64,000 nucleotides of DNA from CAXGTL01 sp964645705 (GTDB taxonomy: Archaea > Nanobdellota > Nanobdellia > Woesearchaeales > CAXGTL01), in contig CAZYAB010000001.1 of the NCBI GenBank assembly GCA_964645705.1, forward strand, positions 1-64,000, in the 5' to 3' direction. Positions 51,578-60,540 of this stretch are shown here, one piece after another. A model generated the notes under the pieces. The model searched no databases and was not told where the DNA came from. It worked only from the letters and a program-made list of their open reading frames with translations. The translations under genes and the position numbers were made by a program. The first letter of the stretch is position 1. Each line of letters begins with the position of its first letter.

Positions 51578-52234
51578 TTACTTTATAAATCTCTCTTTTA
51601 TTATTCTAGATAGAATTAGAAATCCATCACTAATTTTAATTTTTGATTTTCCACCATGCCTTTCCATAAAATTTATTGGCACTTCTTTTATCTTATAATC
51701 TTTTTTTAATGCTCTTATTGATATTTGTGCCTCTAAATCAAAGCCTTCTGCATCAAGCAATCCATAGAATTTATTAACTTTAAGCAATCTCATACCTGAA
51801 TTAATATCTTTTAATCTTCCATTGAAAATCAAATTTGTTAAGAACGTAAGAATTTTATTTGGAAATCTATGCAAAGATCTGACTTTTTTGATGCTTCTTT
51901 TTCCAGAAATTACATCGTATTCAGGAATGTATTTTAGAAGTTTAGGGATTTCTTCAGGAGGGTATGAACCATCACAATCAACTCTAATAACATATTCATA
52001 TCCTAAATCTTTTGCTATATTAATTGCAGTAATAACTCCTACACCAAAACCTTTTCCTTCTCTTTGATAAACAGGAATATTAAGATTTTTTGCTATCTCA
52101 GCAGTTCTATCTTCAGATTCTTCATCCACAACAAATATATTACTAAGACTAACTTTTCTTAGTTTTGTGATCATGTACTCTACATTTGCCTCTTCATTTT
52201 TTGCAACTAATGCAACACATATTTTTTTGTACAT
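51578..52234 (-). CDS. GT2 glycosyltransferase, DPM1-like
   Basis: 218 residues, a single GT-A domain without C-terminal membrane helices. Landmarks are CVALVAKNEEANV, FVVDEESEDRT, VIRVDCDGSYPPEEI (metal site), DINSGMRLLKV and EVPINFMERHGGKS, all typical of dolichol-phosphate mannose synthase-like enzymes. It may load a sugar on a polyprenyl phosphate or act as a transferase for the CDP-deoxyhexose made by the operon. It is located between the SDR and methyltransferase genes. Confidence 0.86.
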   Translation of the reverse strand: MYKKICVALVAKNEEANVEYMITKLRKVSLSNIFVVDEESEDRTAEIAKNLNIPVYQREGKGFGVGVITAINIAKDLGYEYVIRVDCDGSYPPEEIPKLLKYIPEYDVISGKRSIKKVRSLHRFPNKILTFLTNLIFNGRLKDINSGMRLLKVNKFYGLLDAEGFDLEAQISIRALKKDYKIKEVPINFMERHGGKSKIKISDGFLILSRIIKERFIK

Positions 52235-52275
52235 TTTTTATTTATTTTTTGCTTATTCTATTCATTATCTATTTT

Positions 52276-53220
52276 TTATTTCCTATTCCTATATACTTCA
52301 ATTGTTTTTATCAAACCTTTTTCTAGTGAAGTTTTTGTTCTCCATTTTAATAATTTAAATGCTTTTTTTGTATCTGCTTGATATTCCATTAATTCATTTT
52401 TTCTATATGGTAAGGATGTAATTATTTTAGATTTACTTTTAGTTAATTTAATCACGTTTTCAGCAACATCTATAAGTTTGTGCTGTTTTCCACTACCAAT
52501 ATTTATTATTTCAAAATTGCTTTTTTTATTTTTCAATGTTTTTATAATGGCATCAACAGCATCATTTACATAAGTAAATTCTCTTTTTTGTTCGCCTTTT
52601 GTCATTATAATATCTTTATTTTTTAGGGCATTGTTTATTATGGCGTGTATAAATGTATTTGTATTTTGATTTGGTCCATAAATTAAGAAGAATCTTAATG
52701 TTGTTATTGGTTTGTTATATGTTCTTGAGAATAAATTGCAATAAGTTTCACTACATATTTTAGAAGCTGAATAAGGTGAAACGGGATTTGGTTTCATACC
52801 CTCTTTAAAAGGAACCTTATGGCTTGAATATACTTCTGCCGTACTTATATTTATGAATTTATCATAGTTTATATCTTTTGAAGCCACGAGTAAATTTAAC
52901 GTACCAATAACATTGTTTTCAAAAGTTTCTTCTAAATTTTTAATATCTCTAGAAGGATCAGCCAAAGCAGCGAGATGGATAATATACTTTGGTTTTATTC
53001 TTCTTAATGCTCTAGATAATCTTTTAAAATTTGTAATATCTATTTTTAGAATTCTCTTAGAATCTAATAATTTTATGTATTTTTTTATTTTTTTTATTTC
53101 TTTTCTATTTTTCACAATCCCATAAATTATATAGTCTTCTTTTAGAAGTTTTTTTATTAGATTTTTACCTATGAACCCCGAGATTCCAGTTATAAGAATT
53201 TTTTTACTTGATTTCTCCAT
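52276..53220 (-). CDS. NAD-dependent epimerase/dehydratase (sugar SDR)
   Basis: 314 residues, extended SDR. The NAD-binding motif is GISGFIGKNL (TGxxGFxG type), and the active-site YSASK follows STAEVYSS (Thr/Ser-Tyr-Lys set). The QKREFTYVNDAVDAI segment is typical of nucleotide-sugar enzymes. Directly downstream of rfbG, it is the likely 4-keto reductase or epimerase finishing the CDP-6-deoxyhexose. In Salmonella/Yersinia-type pathways this place is held by abequose or tyvelose synthases, but no RfbH-like 3-dehydrase is present here, so a 3-hydroxy sugar is more likely. Confidence 0.87.
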   Translation of the reverse strand: MEKSSKKILITGISGFIGKNLIKKLLKEDYIIYGIVKNRKEIKKIKKYIKLLDSKRILKIDITNFKRLSRALRRIKPKYIIHLAALADPSRDIKNLEETFENNVIGTLNLLVASKDINYDKFINISTAEVYSSHKVPFKEGMKPNPVSPYSASKICSETYCNLFSRTYNKPITTLRFFLIYGPNQNTNTFIHAIINNALKNKDIIMTKGEQKREFTYVNDAVDAIIKTLKNKKSNFEIINIGSGKQHKLIDVAENVIKLTKSKSKIITSLPYRKNELMEYQADTKKAFKLLKWRTKTSLEKGLIKTIEVYRNRK

Positions 53221-53245
53221 TTGACACTAAACCCCTTATATAATT

Positions 53246-54325
53246 TTATTGATTAATATTCTCATAATCTTCTATCTGTTCTATGCATAAATTATAAACT
53301 TCTTCATTTTCACTTCTCTTGTACCACTCTGCTGTTTTTTTCATTGTTTGTTCTATGTTAAATTTATTATACCAATTTAATAGGTTCTTTGATTTTGTAT
53401 TATCTAGAGAGAGTAATTTTGTTTCTTTCATTTTTTCATTAGGATCACTTTTGTCTATCCATTGTCCACTTCCCCAATATTGTATTGCAAAATCTGCTAT
53501 TTTGTTTACTTGTACGATTGCTTCTTTATCAGGCCCAAAATTCCAAGCTTCTGCAAATTTATTTTTATTTTGTAATAATTTCACCCCTAATAATAAATAT
53601 CCATAATTACATTCTAATACGTGTTGCCATGGTCTTACTGCGGAAGGATTTCTAATTTCAATAGGGTTATTTTGTTTTAAACGTCTTATACAATCAGGGA
53701 TCAACCTATCTTTTGACCAATCTCCACCGCCAATAACATTTCCAGCTCTTGCTGAAGCAACAAGTTTGTTTGAATGATTAAAGAATGATTTCCTGTATGA
53801 GTTAATTATTATTTCAGCACAAGCTTTGCTTGCACTATATGGGTCAGATCCCCCTAATTCATCAGTTTCTTTGTACCCTTGTTCTTGTTCTTTATTTTTA
53901 TAACATTTATCAGTTGTAATTATGACTCCTGCTTTAACAAAATCAAATATTTTAATGCATTCAAGAATATTTACTGTTCCAATTATGTTTGTTTTTAATG
54001 TATTGACAGGGTCTACAAACGACGTCCTCACTATTGGCTGAGCAGCTAAATGAAAAACAATCTCTGGTCTATGCTCTTCAAATACTTTTTTTAATTTATT
54101 TAGGTCAGTAATATCCCCTCTTATATCAATTACTGAATTCAGTCTAGATTTAGAATTTTTAAATATATAATCATTATCCCATTCTGGAAGAGAATAACCA
54201 ATAACATTTGCACCAAGTTTATCTAACCATATTAAAAGCCAACTACCTTTAAATCCTGTGTGGCCTGTTATTAAAACTTTTTTTCCCTTGTAAACATCAT
54301 TTAGTTGGCTATTCATATTAATCAC
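53246..54325 (-). CDS. rfbG: CDP-glucose 4,6-dehydratase
   Basis: 359 residues. The NAD site is ITGHTGFKGSWL, and the family-specific segments are FHLAAQPIVRTSF, ITTDKCYKNKE, GGSDPYSASKACAE, ARAGNVIGGGDWS and VRPWQHVLE. This is the whole signature of RfbG. It converts CDP-glucose to CDP-4-keto-6-deoxyglucose. It follows rfbF by 24 bases and precedes the SDR by 25 bases, so the operon encodes consecutive pathway steps. Confidence 0.95.
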   Translation of the reverse strand: MINMNSQLNDVYKGKKVLITGHTGFKGSWLLIWLDKLGANVIGYSLPEWDNDYIFKNSKSRLNSVIDIRGDITDLNKLKKVFEEHRPEIVFHLAAQPIVRTSFVDPVNTLKTNIIGTVNILECIKIFDFVKAGVIITTDKCYKNKEQEQGYKETDELGGSDPYSASKACAEIIINSYRKSFFNHSNKLVASARAGNVIGGGDWSKDRLIPDCIRRLKQNNPIEIRNPSAVRPWQHVLECNYGYLLLGVKLLQNKNKFAEAWNFGPDKEAIVQVNKIADFAIQYWGSGQWIDKSDPNEKMKETKLLSLDNTKSKNLLNWYNKFNIEQTMKKTAEWYKRSENEEVYNLCIEQIEDYENINQ

Positions 54326-54349
54326 ACATATTGTATATTAATCCTAAAC

Positions 54350-55129
54350 TTAATCCCACATTTTCCACGGCGCGTTTTTTGATTTATAAAGTTCATTTAA
54401 TAAATTAACTTGACGAATAGTGTCCATACATTGCCAGAAACCATCGTGTTTATATGCTGTAAATTGTCCGTCTTTTGATAATTTTTTTAATGGTTCTGCT
54501 TCAAGCTCACACTTTTCATCAAAACTTAAATAATCAAAAAAATCTTTTTTAAATGTAAAAAATCCCCCATCAATTCTTCCATTATGAACCAAGTTTTTTT
54601 TAGTAAAATCAGTAATCTGATGTCCTTTTTTTTCTATATCTAATAAACCAAACCTTGCCACAGGCCTTACAGCAGTAACTGTTCCTATTTTATGGTGCGC
54701 TTTGTGAAAGTCTAATAGACTTTTTATGTTAATGTCACTTACCCCATCCCCATAAGTTAAAAAGAAATTATCTTCATTTACATATTTTTCAATTCTTTTA
54801 ATTCTGCTTCCTGTAAGTGTATTAAGCCCTGTTTCTGCAAAAATTATATTCCAATCTTCAACATTTGAATTATGAATTGTAATTTGTTTTCTTTTTAAAT
54901 TAAGTGTAAAATCACTACTTTTTTGTTCATAGTTTAAAAAGAAATCCTTAATCATGTCTCCTTTATAACCTAAACACAAAACAAAATCATTGAATCCATA
55001 ATGTGAGTATATCTTCATTATATGCCATAAAATAGGCATGCCACCAACTCTAACTAAAGGTTTAGGAATAAATTCAGTATGTTCTCTTAACCTTGTTCCG
55101 CGTCCACCGCATAAAATTACAGTTTTCAT
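54350..55129 (-). CDS. rfbF: glucose-1-phosphate cytidylyltransferase
   Basis: 259 residues. The nucleotide-binding signature is CGGRGTRLREHTEFIPKPLV, with GGMPILWHIMKIYSHYG, FLTYGDGVSDINI (metal site) and GFWQCMDTIRQ near the C-terminus, all diagnostic of RfbF. It makes CDP-glucose from CTP and glucose-1-phosphate, the committed step for the downstream RfbG. First gene of the minus-strand operon 55129-51008, starting from a divergent promoter shared with the flippase. Confidence 0.95.
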   Translation of the reverse strand: MKTVILCGGRGTRLREHTEFIPKPLVRVGGMPILWHIMKIYSHYGFNDFVLCLGYKGDMIKDFFLNYEQKSSDFTLNLKRKQITIHNSNVEDWNIIFAETGLNTLTGSRIKRIEKYVNEDNFFLTYGDGVSDINIKSLLDFHKAHHKIGTVTAVRPVARFGLLDIEKKGHQITDFTKKNLVHNGRIDGGFFTFKKDFFDYLSFDEKCELEAEPLKKLSKDGQFTAYKHDGFWQCMDTIRQVNLLNELYKSKNAPWKMWD

Positions 55130-55378
55130 TTTTACACCTACGCTCTTATTTTTTTAAATCTTTTGAATTTATTTTTTTCTAAGTATTATTTTTTGAAGTA
55201 CTAATTTATTTATAAATGTTTGCAGATTTTCTGAATTAGTTTTTTATCAAAAGTTATTTCTATTATGGGACTAAAATTCCATTATTCAATAATAATATTA
55301 AATAAATCTAAAATATGGAAAATGGACTAATATTTATAAAGATAAATATTTATAAAGAAATAAGTTTTTCTTAAGATT
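55130..55378. promoter_or_regulatory. divergent promoter region rfbF / flippase
   Basis: 249 bases, very A/T-rich. Next to the flippase there is a 14-base direct repeat AATATTTATAAAGA (about 55329-55342 and 55345-55358). The second copy puts a TATA box about 28 bases before the ATG at 55379, consistent with a leaderless mRNA. No gene is visible here. Confidence 0.45.
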
Positions 55379-56911
55379 ATGAAAGATATTAAAGAAGAGA
55401 ATAAAGCAGCTGAAGTAATTGTAAAAGGAGCAGGTTATGTGTTTGTGGGTATGATTGTTTCTAAGTTGTTAACATATATTTATCGGATAATTATTGCAAG
55501 AATTGGAACTGAGGAATATGGCATTTTATCTTTAGGCTTAGCTATTTTAGGAATTATTAGTATTTTCCCTATTTTTGGTCTTGATAGTGGTGTTTTGAGA
55601 TTTGTATCGGATTGCGTAACTAAAGACAATAAGAACAAAGCAAAACAAATTATAATAAATTGTTTAGCAATCATTATACCAATAAGTCTTTTGATTAGTA
55701 TTTTTTTATTTTTATTTTCTGAAAATATCTCTTACTTTTTTAATGAACCAAGGTTAATTAATGTAATAAAATTATTAGCTATTTGTTTACCATTTATAGG
55801 GATAGGAAATATCTTTTTGTCAACAATTAGTTCATTTAAAAATACAAAACATTTTGTTTTAATAAAAAATATATTAGAAAATATTATTAAAATCTTAGTT
55901 ACAGCATTTCTTGTTTTTTTGGGATTGAATTATATTGGCGCAACAATAGGTTATGTTATTTCAATAGTATCTACAGGGATAATAGCATTCTTATTTGTTA
56001 ATAAAAATATGTTAAGATTTACTTTTTCAAATATTAAAGTACATTTGATTGATAAGGCAATTCTAGTTTATTCTGTACCTTTAATGTTTAATATGTTAAT
56101 CTCACAAGTAATTGGTTGGACAGACGTAATTATGATTGGATTCTTTAGAACAGGTTCAGAAGTAGGAATTTATAATGCTGCTTTACCAACATCAACACTT
56201 ATTTATATTATTCCTTCTGGTTTAATTGCTCTTTTTATTCCTGTGATGAGTAGTTTGTTTCTAAATAAAAATTTTGAACAATTTAGAAGCACTAGCAAAG
56301 ATATAACAAAGTGGATTTTTTATATTAATTTACCAGTTACTTTATTAATTATTGTATTCTCTAAACACATCTTAAAATTCCTTTTTGGAACAGATTATGT
56401 TGTAGGTTATTCCTCTTTAATCATATTGGTAGTAGGTTTTTTTATTTATCATCTCTTTTTAACTTCATCCAGAACATTAAATATAATTAAAAAATCAGAA
56501 ATAATAATGTCAAATATGATGATTGCAGCGATATTGAATATAATAATTAATTTCATATTAATTCCCAAAATAGGAATTCTTGGAGGGGCAATAGCAACAG
56601 CATTAAGTATGATAGTGCATGGTTTACTTAATGGTATATATTCTTTTTATTATACTAAAATAATTCCTTTTAGTCTAAGCTATTTTAAAGCATTTTTTGC
56701 AGCTATTATTTCACTTTTTATTATGGTCTTTATTATTAAAATCTTTTATATAGAATCAATTTATTTTCTTTTAGTTTTGGCTTTATTATTTCTTGTCGTA
56801 TACACAATTTTGATTATTATCTTTAAGTGTTTAAATGATAGGGATTATCATTTAATCAATTTAATGAGATTAAAAGCATTTAATAATGTTAGTAAATATT
56901 TTAGAAAATAA
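55379..56911 (+). CDS. Wzx-type polysaccharide flippase (MOP/MVF superfamily)
   Basis: 510 residues with 14 membrane helices. The N-terminal GAGYVFVGMIVSKLLTYIYR and IARIGTEEYGILSLGLAI segments and an internal SVPLMFNMLISQV repeat start are typical of O-antigen/teichoic-acid flippases. It would move lipid-linked glycans across the membrane before transfer by AglB or GT-C enzymes. It is a single plus-strand gene between two minus-strand glycan operons. The 3' end faces the CDP-alcohol phosphotransferase gene across hairpins at 56912-56969. Confidence 0.9.
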   Translation: MKDIKEENKAAEVIVKGAGYVFVGMIVSKLLTYIYRIIIARIGTEEYGILSLGLAILGIISIFPIFGLDSGVLRFVSDCVTKDNKNKAKQIIINCLAIIIPISLLISIFLFLFSENISYFFNEPRLINVIKLLAICLPFIGIGNIFLSTISSFKNTKHFVLIKNILENIIKILVTAFLVFLGLNYIGATIGYVISIVSTGIIAFLFVNKNMLRFTFSNIKVHLIDKAILVYSVPLMFNMLISQVIGWTDVIMIGFFRTGSEVGIYNAALPTSTLIYIIPSGLIALFIPVMSSLFLNKNFEQFRSTSKDITKWIFYINLPVTLLIIVFSKHILKFLFGTDYVVGYSSLIILVVGFFIYHLFLTSSRTLNIIKKSEIIMSNMMIAAILNIIINFILIPKIGILGGAIATALSMIVHGLLNGIYSFYYTKIIPFSLSYFKAFFAAIISLFIMVFIIKIFYIESIYFLLVLALLFLVVYTILIIIFKCLNDRDYHLINLMRLKAFNNVSKYFRK

Positions 56912-56969
56912 ACATTTTGAATGTAAAATGTGAACAAATACTGTTAATGTACTACTTATTTAAATAAGT
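56912..56969. terminator. two hairpins between convergent genes
   Basis: ACATTTT (56912-56918) pairs with AAAATGT (56925-56931) over a 6-base loop, immediately after the flippase stop. Further on ACTTATTTAAATAAGT (56954-56969) is a perfect 16-base palindrome followed by T-rich sequence on both strands. This is probably a bidirectional terminator. Confidence 0.45.
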
Positions 56970-56974
56970 TTAAT

Positions 56975-57787
56975 TTAGTAATAATGTTCTTTACTTATTA
57001 TTCTTGCTGCTTCTTTTTCTTGATAATCCATAAATCTTTCAAGTCCCCCATAATATATATTAATTAAACTAAATACAAATATGCTAGGAAACAAAATTCC
57101 ATACAAATAAAGAATAATGTCCAATCTATTAATAATGGCAAATACACAAATAACATTCATCATTGCTGGGGTTTTAGTTATGATAAATATTTTCCTTAAT
57201 ATTTGCATCAATTTATCAGATAAAATCCCTTTTGTTTTTTCTTTACCAGTCTCTTTAGTTTTCTTTTTTTGTTTAATAGTATAATTCATTTTTCTTTTAA
57301 TGACTCTGTAATCTGTGAAAGATGCATATTTAGTATACATTGTTACTAAATTTAAACCTTGGAATGCAATAGCAGATAACCCAAAATATAATAGTGTTTT
57401 ATCTCCTGTGGAATTAAATACGCCAATGGTTAATCCAACAAATACAAGTACACTCATTGTAAAGTTATTCATGTTGTCAATATAACTCCCTCTTGGAGAT
57501 GATTGTTTTTTAAATCTTGCAATATTCCCATCTACCGAGTCAAAAATATGCCAAAGTTGATAAAATACTACGGCTAATAGAGAATAATAATAGTTCCCTA
57601 ATGAGAACAAAAATATATAGATCACTCCTATTATCATAGCAAAGAGGGTTGCTTGTGTTGCCGTAATTGAGGTGTGTAATAATAACCATGCAATTCTTAT
57701 TGCAATTCTTCTAGTAACTAAATAAGAATAATAAGGTCTTTTGTTCTTTTTAACACTTATTTCTTTAAGTTCTTTGAATTTGATCAT
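56975..57787 (-). CDS. CDP-alcohol phosphatidyltransferase family protein
   Basis: 270 residues, about six membrane helices. The family motif is present as Asp83-x2-Asp86-Gly87-x2-Ala90-Arg91-x8-Gly100-x3-Asp104-x3-Asn108. The last position, usually Asp, is Asn. It begins two bases after the stop of a LicC-like nucleotidyltransferase, so the pair probably makes a CDP-activated polar group and transfers it to a lipid, inositol-type or glycan alcohol. Compare IPCT/DIPPS, where the two activities are fused. The substrate is unknown. Confidence 0.87.
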   Translation of the reverse strand: MIKFKELKEISVKKNKRPYYSYLVTRRIAIRIAWLLLHTSITATQATLFAMIIGVIYIFLFSLGNYYYSLLAVVFYQLWHIFDSVDGNIARFKKQSSPRGSYIDNMNNFTMSVLVFVGLTIGVFNSTGDKTLLYFGLSAIAFQGLNLVTMYTKYASFTDYRVIKRKMNYTIKQKKKTKETGKEKTKGILSDKLMQILRKIFIITKTPAMMNVICVFAIINRLDIILYLYGILFPSIFVFSLINIYYGGLERFMDYQEKEAARIISKEHYY

Positions 57788-57789
57788 TT

Positions 57790-58602
57790 TTACATTCTTA
57801 TACTATGCATAGCATTATTATTATAATTATTATTTTTACTATTGTTATTTGGAGTATCATTTTCCTCTTTCTCAATCATTTTTATTTTAACTTGTGCATC
57901 CCTGTAGTCCCCCAAATCATCTACTTCACACCACAACATAGTTGAAGAAACAACTTTATAATCATGATCTTTTATCATTCTTTGCAATGCTTTTAAATAA
58001 AATACATTTATGACATTATCATCAACTAATTTCTTAATTTCACTAAAGAATCTTTGTGAACCTAGTTTACCAAATTTGTATATTCCTATTGCATCACCGT
58101 GTGTTTGTTCATCTTCGATTGTCTTTCCTATATCTATTATTTTATCATTGCTAATACTTACTCTCATTGCATCTCCTCTATCTTTAGTTGTTTTATCAAT
58201 TATTGCTGCGTCTTCATGAGGTGATATAATCAAGTTATGCAATATTTTATAATTAAATATATCATCACCATTAATTAAAATAAATTCATTACCATCTAAA
58301 TGCTCTTTAGCAAGCCATACAGAATATATATTATTTGTGGAGTTATATACAGGACTATGCACATAAGTTATTTGTAGACCTTTATAGTTATTACCTATTA
58401 ACTGTCTTACTGCACCGGCAGCATGACCTGTAACAAGCACAGCTTCATTTATAATTTGATTATGTACATTACATCTTATGATTCTATCAAGTATGTGTTC
58501 TATTATACTTTTTCCACCTACAGTCAAGAGTCCTTTAGGTATATTCTCAGTTAATGGGTGTAATCTTTTTCCCTGTCCTGCTAATAATATTAATGCTTTC
58601 AT
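57790..58602 (-). CDS. LicC/IPCT-like sugar- or alcohol-phosphate nucleotidyltransferase
   Basis: 270 residues. The nucleotide-binding start LLAGQGKRLHPLTENIPKGL, LINGDDIFNY (metal site) and the C-terminal WCEVDDLGDYRDA are typical of LicC/CTP:phosphocholine or inositol-phosphate cytidylyltransferases. It ends in a poly-Asn tail (NNNSKNNNYNNN). ATG 58602 is supported by a GAGGG Shine-Dalgarno and gives a start directly at the Rossmann strand; a longer frame to 58623 is less likely. Coupled to the CDP-alcohol phosphotransferase gene with a two-base gap. Confidence 0.87.
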   Translation of the reverse strand: MKALILLAGQGKRLHPLTENIPKGLLTVGGKSIIEHILDRIIRCNVHNQIINEAVLVTGHAAGAVRQLIGNNYKGLQITYVHSPVYNSTNNIYSVWLAKEHLDGNEFILINGDDIFNYKILHNLIISPHEDAAIIDKTTKDRGDAMRVSISNDKIIDIGKTIEDEQTHGDAIGIYKFGKLGSQRFFSEIKKLVDDNVINVFYLKALQRMIKDHDYKVVSSTMLWCEVDDLGDYRDAQVKIKMIEKEENDTPNNNSKNNNYNNNAMHSIRM

Positions 58603-58643
58603 TGATTTTCCCTCAATAGGCAAAAGAGTTGGATAACTATTTA

Positions 58644-60515
58644 TTAATTTTTCGTTTTATCTATAAATATTCTAAACCAAAGCTCTAAATTTATCAATCT
58701 CCAGACATATTCTGTTTTTGAATAAGGTGATTCTATAAGTTTGATTATTTCATTTTTATTAAAATATCCTCTATTAAGACATTTTTTACTTAATAAAATC
58801 TTCCTTGCATAATCTTTTAAAGGCCCTTCAATCCATTTTTCTATGGGTGTTCTAAAACCTACTTTTTTTCTATTTATTATTTTCTTTGGGATAATACCTT
58901 TTAAAGATTCTTTTAAAAGATATTTATTTGTCCTGTATCTCTTTTTATAATTATAGGGCATTTGTGTTATAAATTCAAAAACTTCATGATCAAGAAAAGG
59001 GACTCTTCCTTCTACAGAGGCGGCCATCGTCATTTTATCAATTCTCATAAGAAGAGATACAAGATGATTTTTCGCATCATAATAAAGCAGTCTATCAATT
59101 ACTTTCATTTGATTTAGCTTTTTGAAGGAATTAAGAAAATCTTTTTTGATAGGGGATTCTTTTATGATATGTTTCATTTTATTTGTCAATAATCTTAAAG
59201 TAATATCATCATTGAAATATAAATGATAAAAAAATTCACTTGATTTGTTATTTAGTAGGTTTTCAATTACTCTTGAAAAAGTATGTCCTCTTCCAGTTTT
59301 TTTTGATATTAATTTTATAGATCTGAGAACTATCTTATTAGGTAAAAATCTAAGTAATTTATTTAGAATGTAATATAATTTATATCTATCATATTTAGGA
59401 TATCCTGCAAATAGTTCATCAGCCCCTTCTCCAGATAAAACAACAGTAAAATATTTTTTTAATTCTTTTGACATAAAATAAATAGCAATTTCATTAGGAA
59501 CTTCTAAAGGTCCATCTCTATGCCAAATGAGTTTTTTTATTGTGTTTGTATAATCTTTTATATTTAAAATAGATTCATGATGATCTGTTTTAAATTTCTT
59601 TACGATTAAGTTAGCATATTTTCGTTCGTCATATTTATTTCCTTCTGAAAATGCAATGGTGAATGTTTTTACTTTCTTGTTATATTTACTTAAAAAAGCA
59701 ACAATAGCACTAGAATCAAGTCCGCCACTTAAAAAAGCACCAATTGCAACATCTGAAATCATTCTTTTTTTAATTGAACTATCAAGTATAAAATTAAACT
59801 TTTTTTTTGCACTTGAAAAAGAAATTCTTTTCTTTTGTGTAGACAAACTCCAATATCTCTTTTTAATTATCTTTTTTTCAGAGATAATCATATATGTTCC
59901 TGGCAATATCTTTTTTACATTTGATAAGAGAGTTTTTTCACTAAGAGTATACCTTAAAGAAATGTATTCATATACTGCAATTTTTTCTATTGATTTATCT
60001 ATTTTTGGGTATTCTAATATAGATTTTATTTCAGATGCAAAGACTAATTTTTTTTTATCTAAATAATAATAAAGTGGTTTTATACCTAATCTATCTCTTG
60101 CTAAAAATAATCTTTTTTTATTCGAATCATAAACACAAAAAGCAAACATACCATTAAATAGTTTCAAACATTTTTCTCCAAACTCTTCATAAGCATGGAT
60201 TATAACCTCAGAATCAGTATTGGATCTGAATTTATGTCCTTTAAATTCTAGTTGTTTTTTAATATCTTTATAATTATATATTTCTCCATTATAAGTAATC
60301 CATATTGTTTTATCTTCATTACACATTGGTTGTTTTGCTTTTTTACTTAGATCAATAATACTTAATCTTCTATGACCCAGTCCCACATTCTTATCGATAA
60401 AAATACCTCTATCATCTGGACCTCTATGTTTCATTATGTCAGTTATTTTATTGAGGATTTTTCTATTAATTTTTTTATTTTTATCAAATTTATATATCCC
60501 ACAGATTCCACACAT
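58644..60515 (-). CDS. asnB: asparagine synthase-type glutamine amidotransferase
   Basis: 623 residues. The class II glutaminase starts with the nucleophile Cys2 (MCGICG) and includes HRGPDDRG, GLGHRRLSIID and NGEIYNY. The synthetase half has the pyrophosphate loop SGGLDSS (about 265) and EGRVPFLDHEVFEF. It is full-length AsnB type. In surface-glycan clusters such enzymes often amidate sugar carboxylates (for example uronic acids) rather than free aspartate; context in the deacetylase-nucleotidyltransferase operon favours that, but either use is possible. Confidence 0.92.
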   Translation of the reverse strand: MCGICGIYKFDKNKKINRKILNKITDIMKHRGPDDRGIFIDKNVGLGHRRLSIIDLSKKAKQPMCNEDKTIWITYNGEIYNYKDIKKQLEFKGHKFRSNTDSEVIIHAYEEFGEKCLKLFNGMFAFCVYDSNKKRLFLARDRLGIKPLYYYLDKKKLVFASEIKSILEYPKIDKSIEKIAVYEYISLRYTLSEKTLLSNVKKILPGTYMIISEKKIIKKRYWSLSTQKKRISFSSAKKKFNFILDSSIKKRMISDVAIGAFLSGGLDSSAIVAFLSKYNKKVKTFTIAFSEGNKYDERKYANLIVKKFKTDHHESILNIKDYTNTIKKLIWHRDGPLEVPNEIAIYFMSKELKKYFTVVLSGEGADELFAGYPKYDRYKLYYILNKLLRFLPNKIVLRSIKLISKKTGRGHTFSRVIENLLNNKSSEFFYHLYFNDDITLRLLTNKMKHIIKESPIKKDFLNSFKKLNQMKVIDRLLYYDAKNHLVSLLMRIDKMTMAASVEGRVPFLDHEVFEFITQMPYNYKKRYRTNKYLLKESLKGIIPKKIINRKKVGFRTPIEKWIEGPLKDYARKILLSKKCLNRGYFNKNEIIKLIESPYSKTEYVWRLINLELWFRIFIDKTKN

Positions 60516-60540
60516 TTTATCTTTTCCCTTTTATGTTTTC

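Noticed and set aside
59656..60066. Plus-strand open frame of 136 codons
   Set aside because: Antisense to asnB, which has complete catalytic motifs across this stretch.
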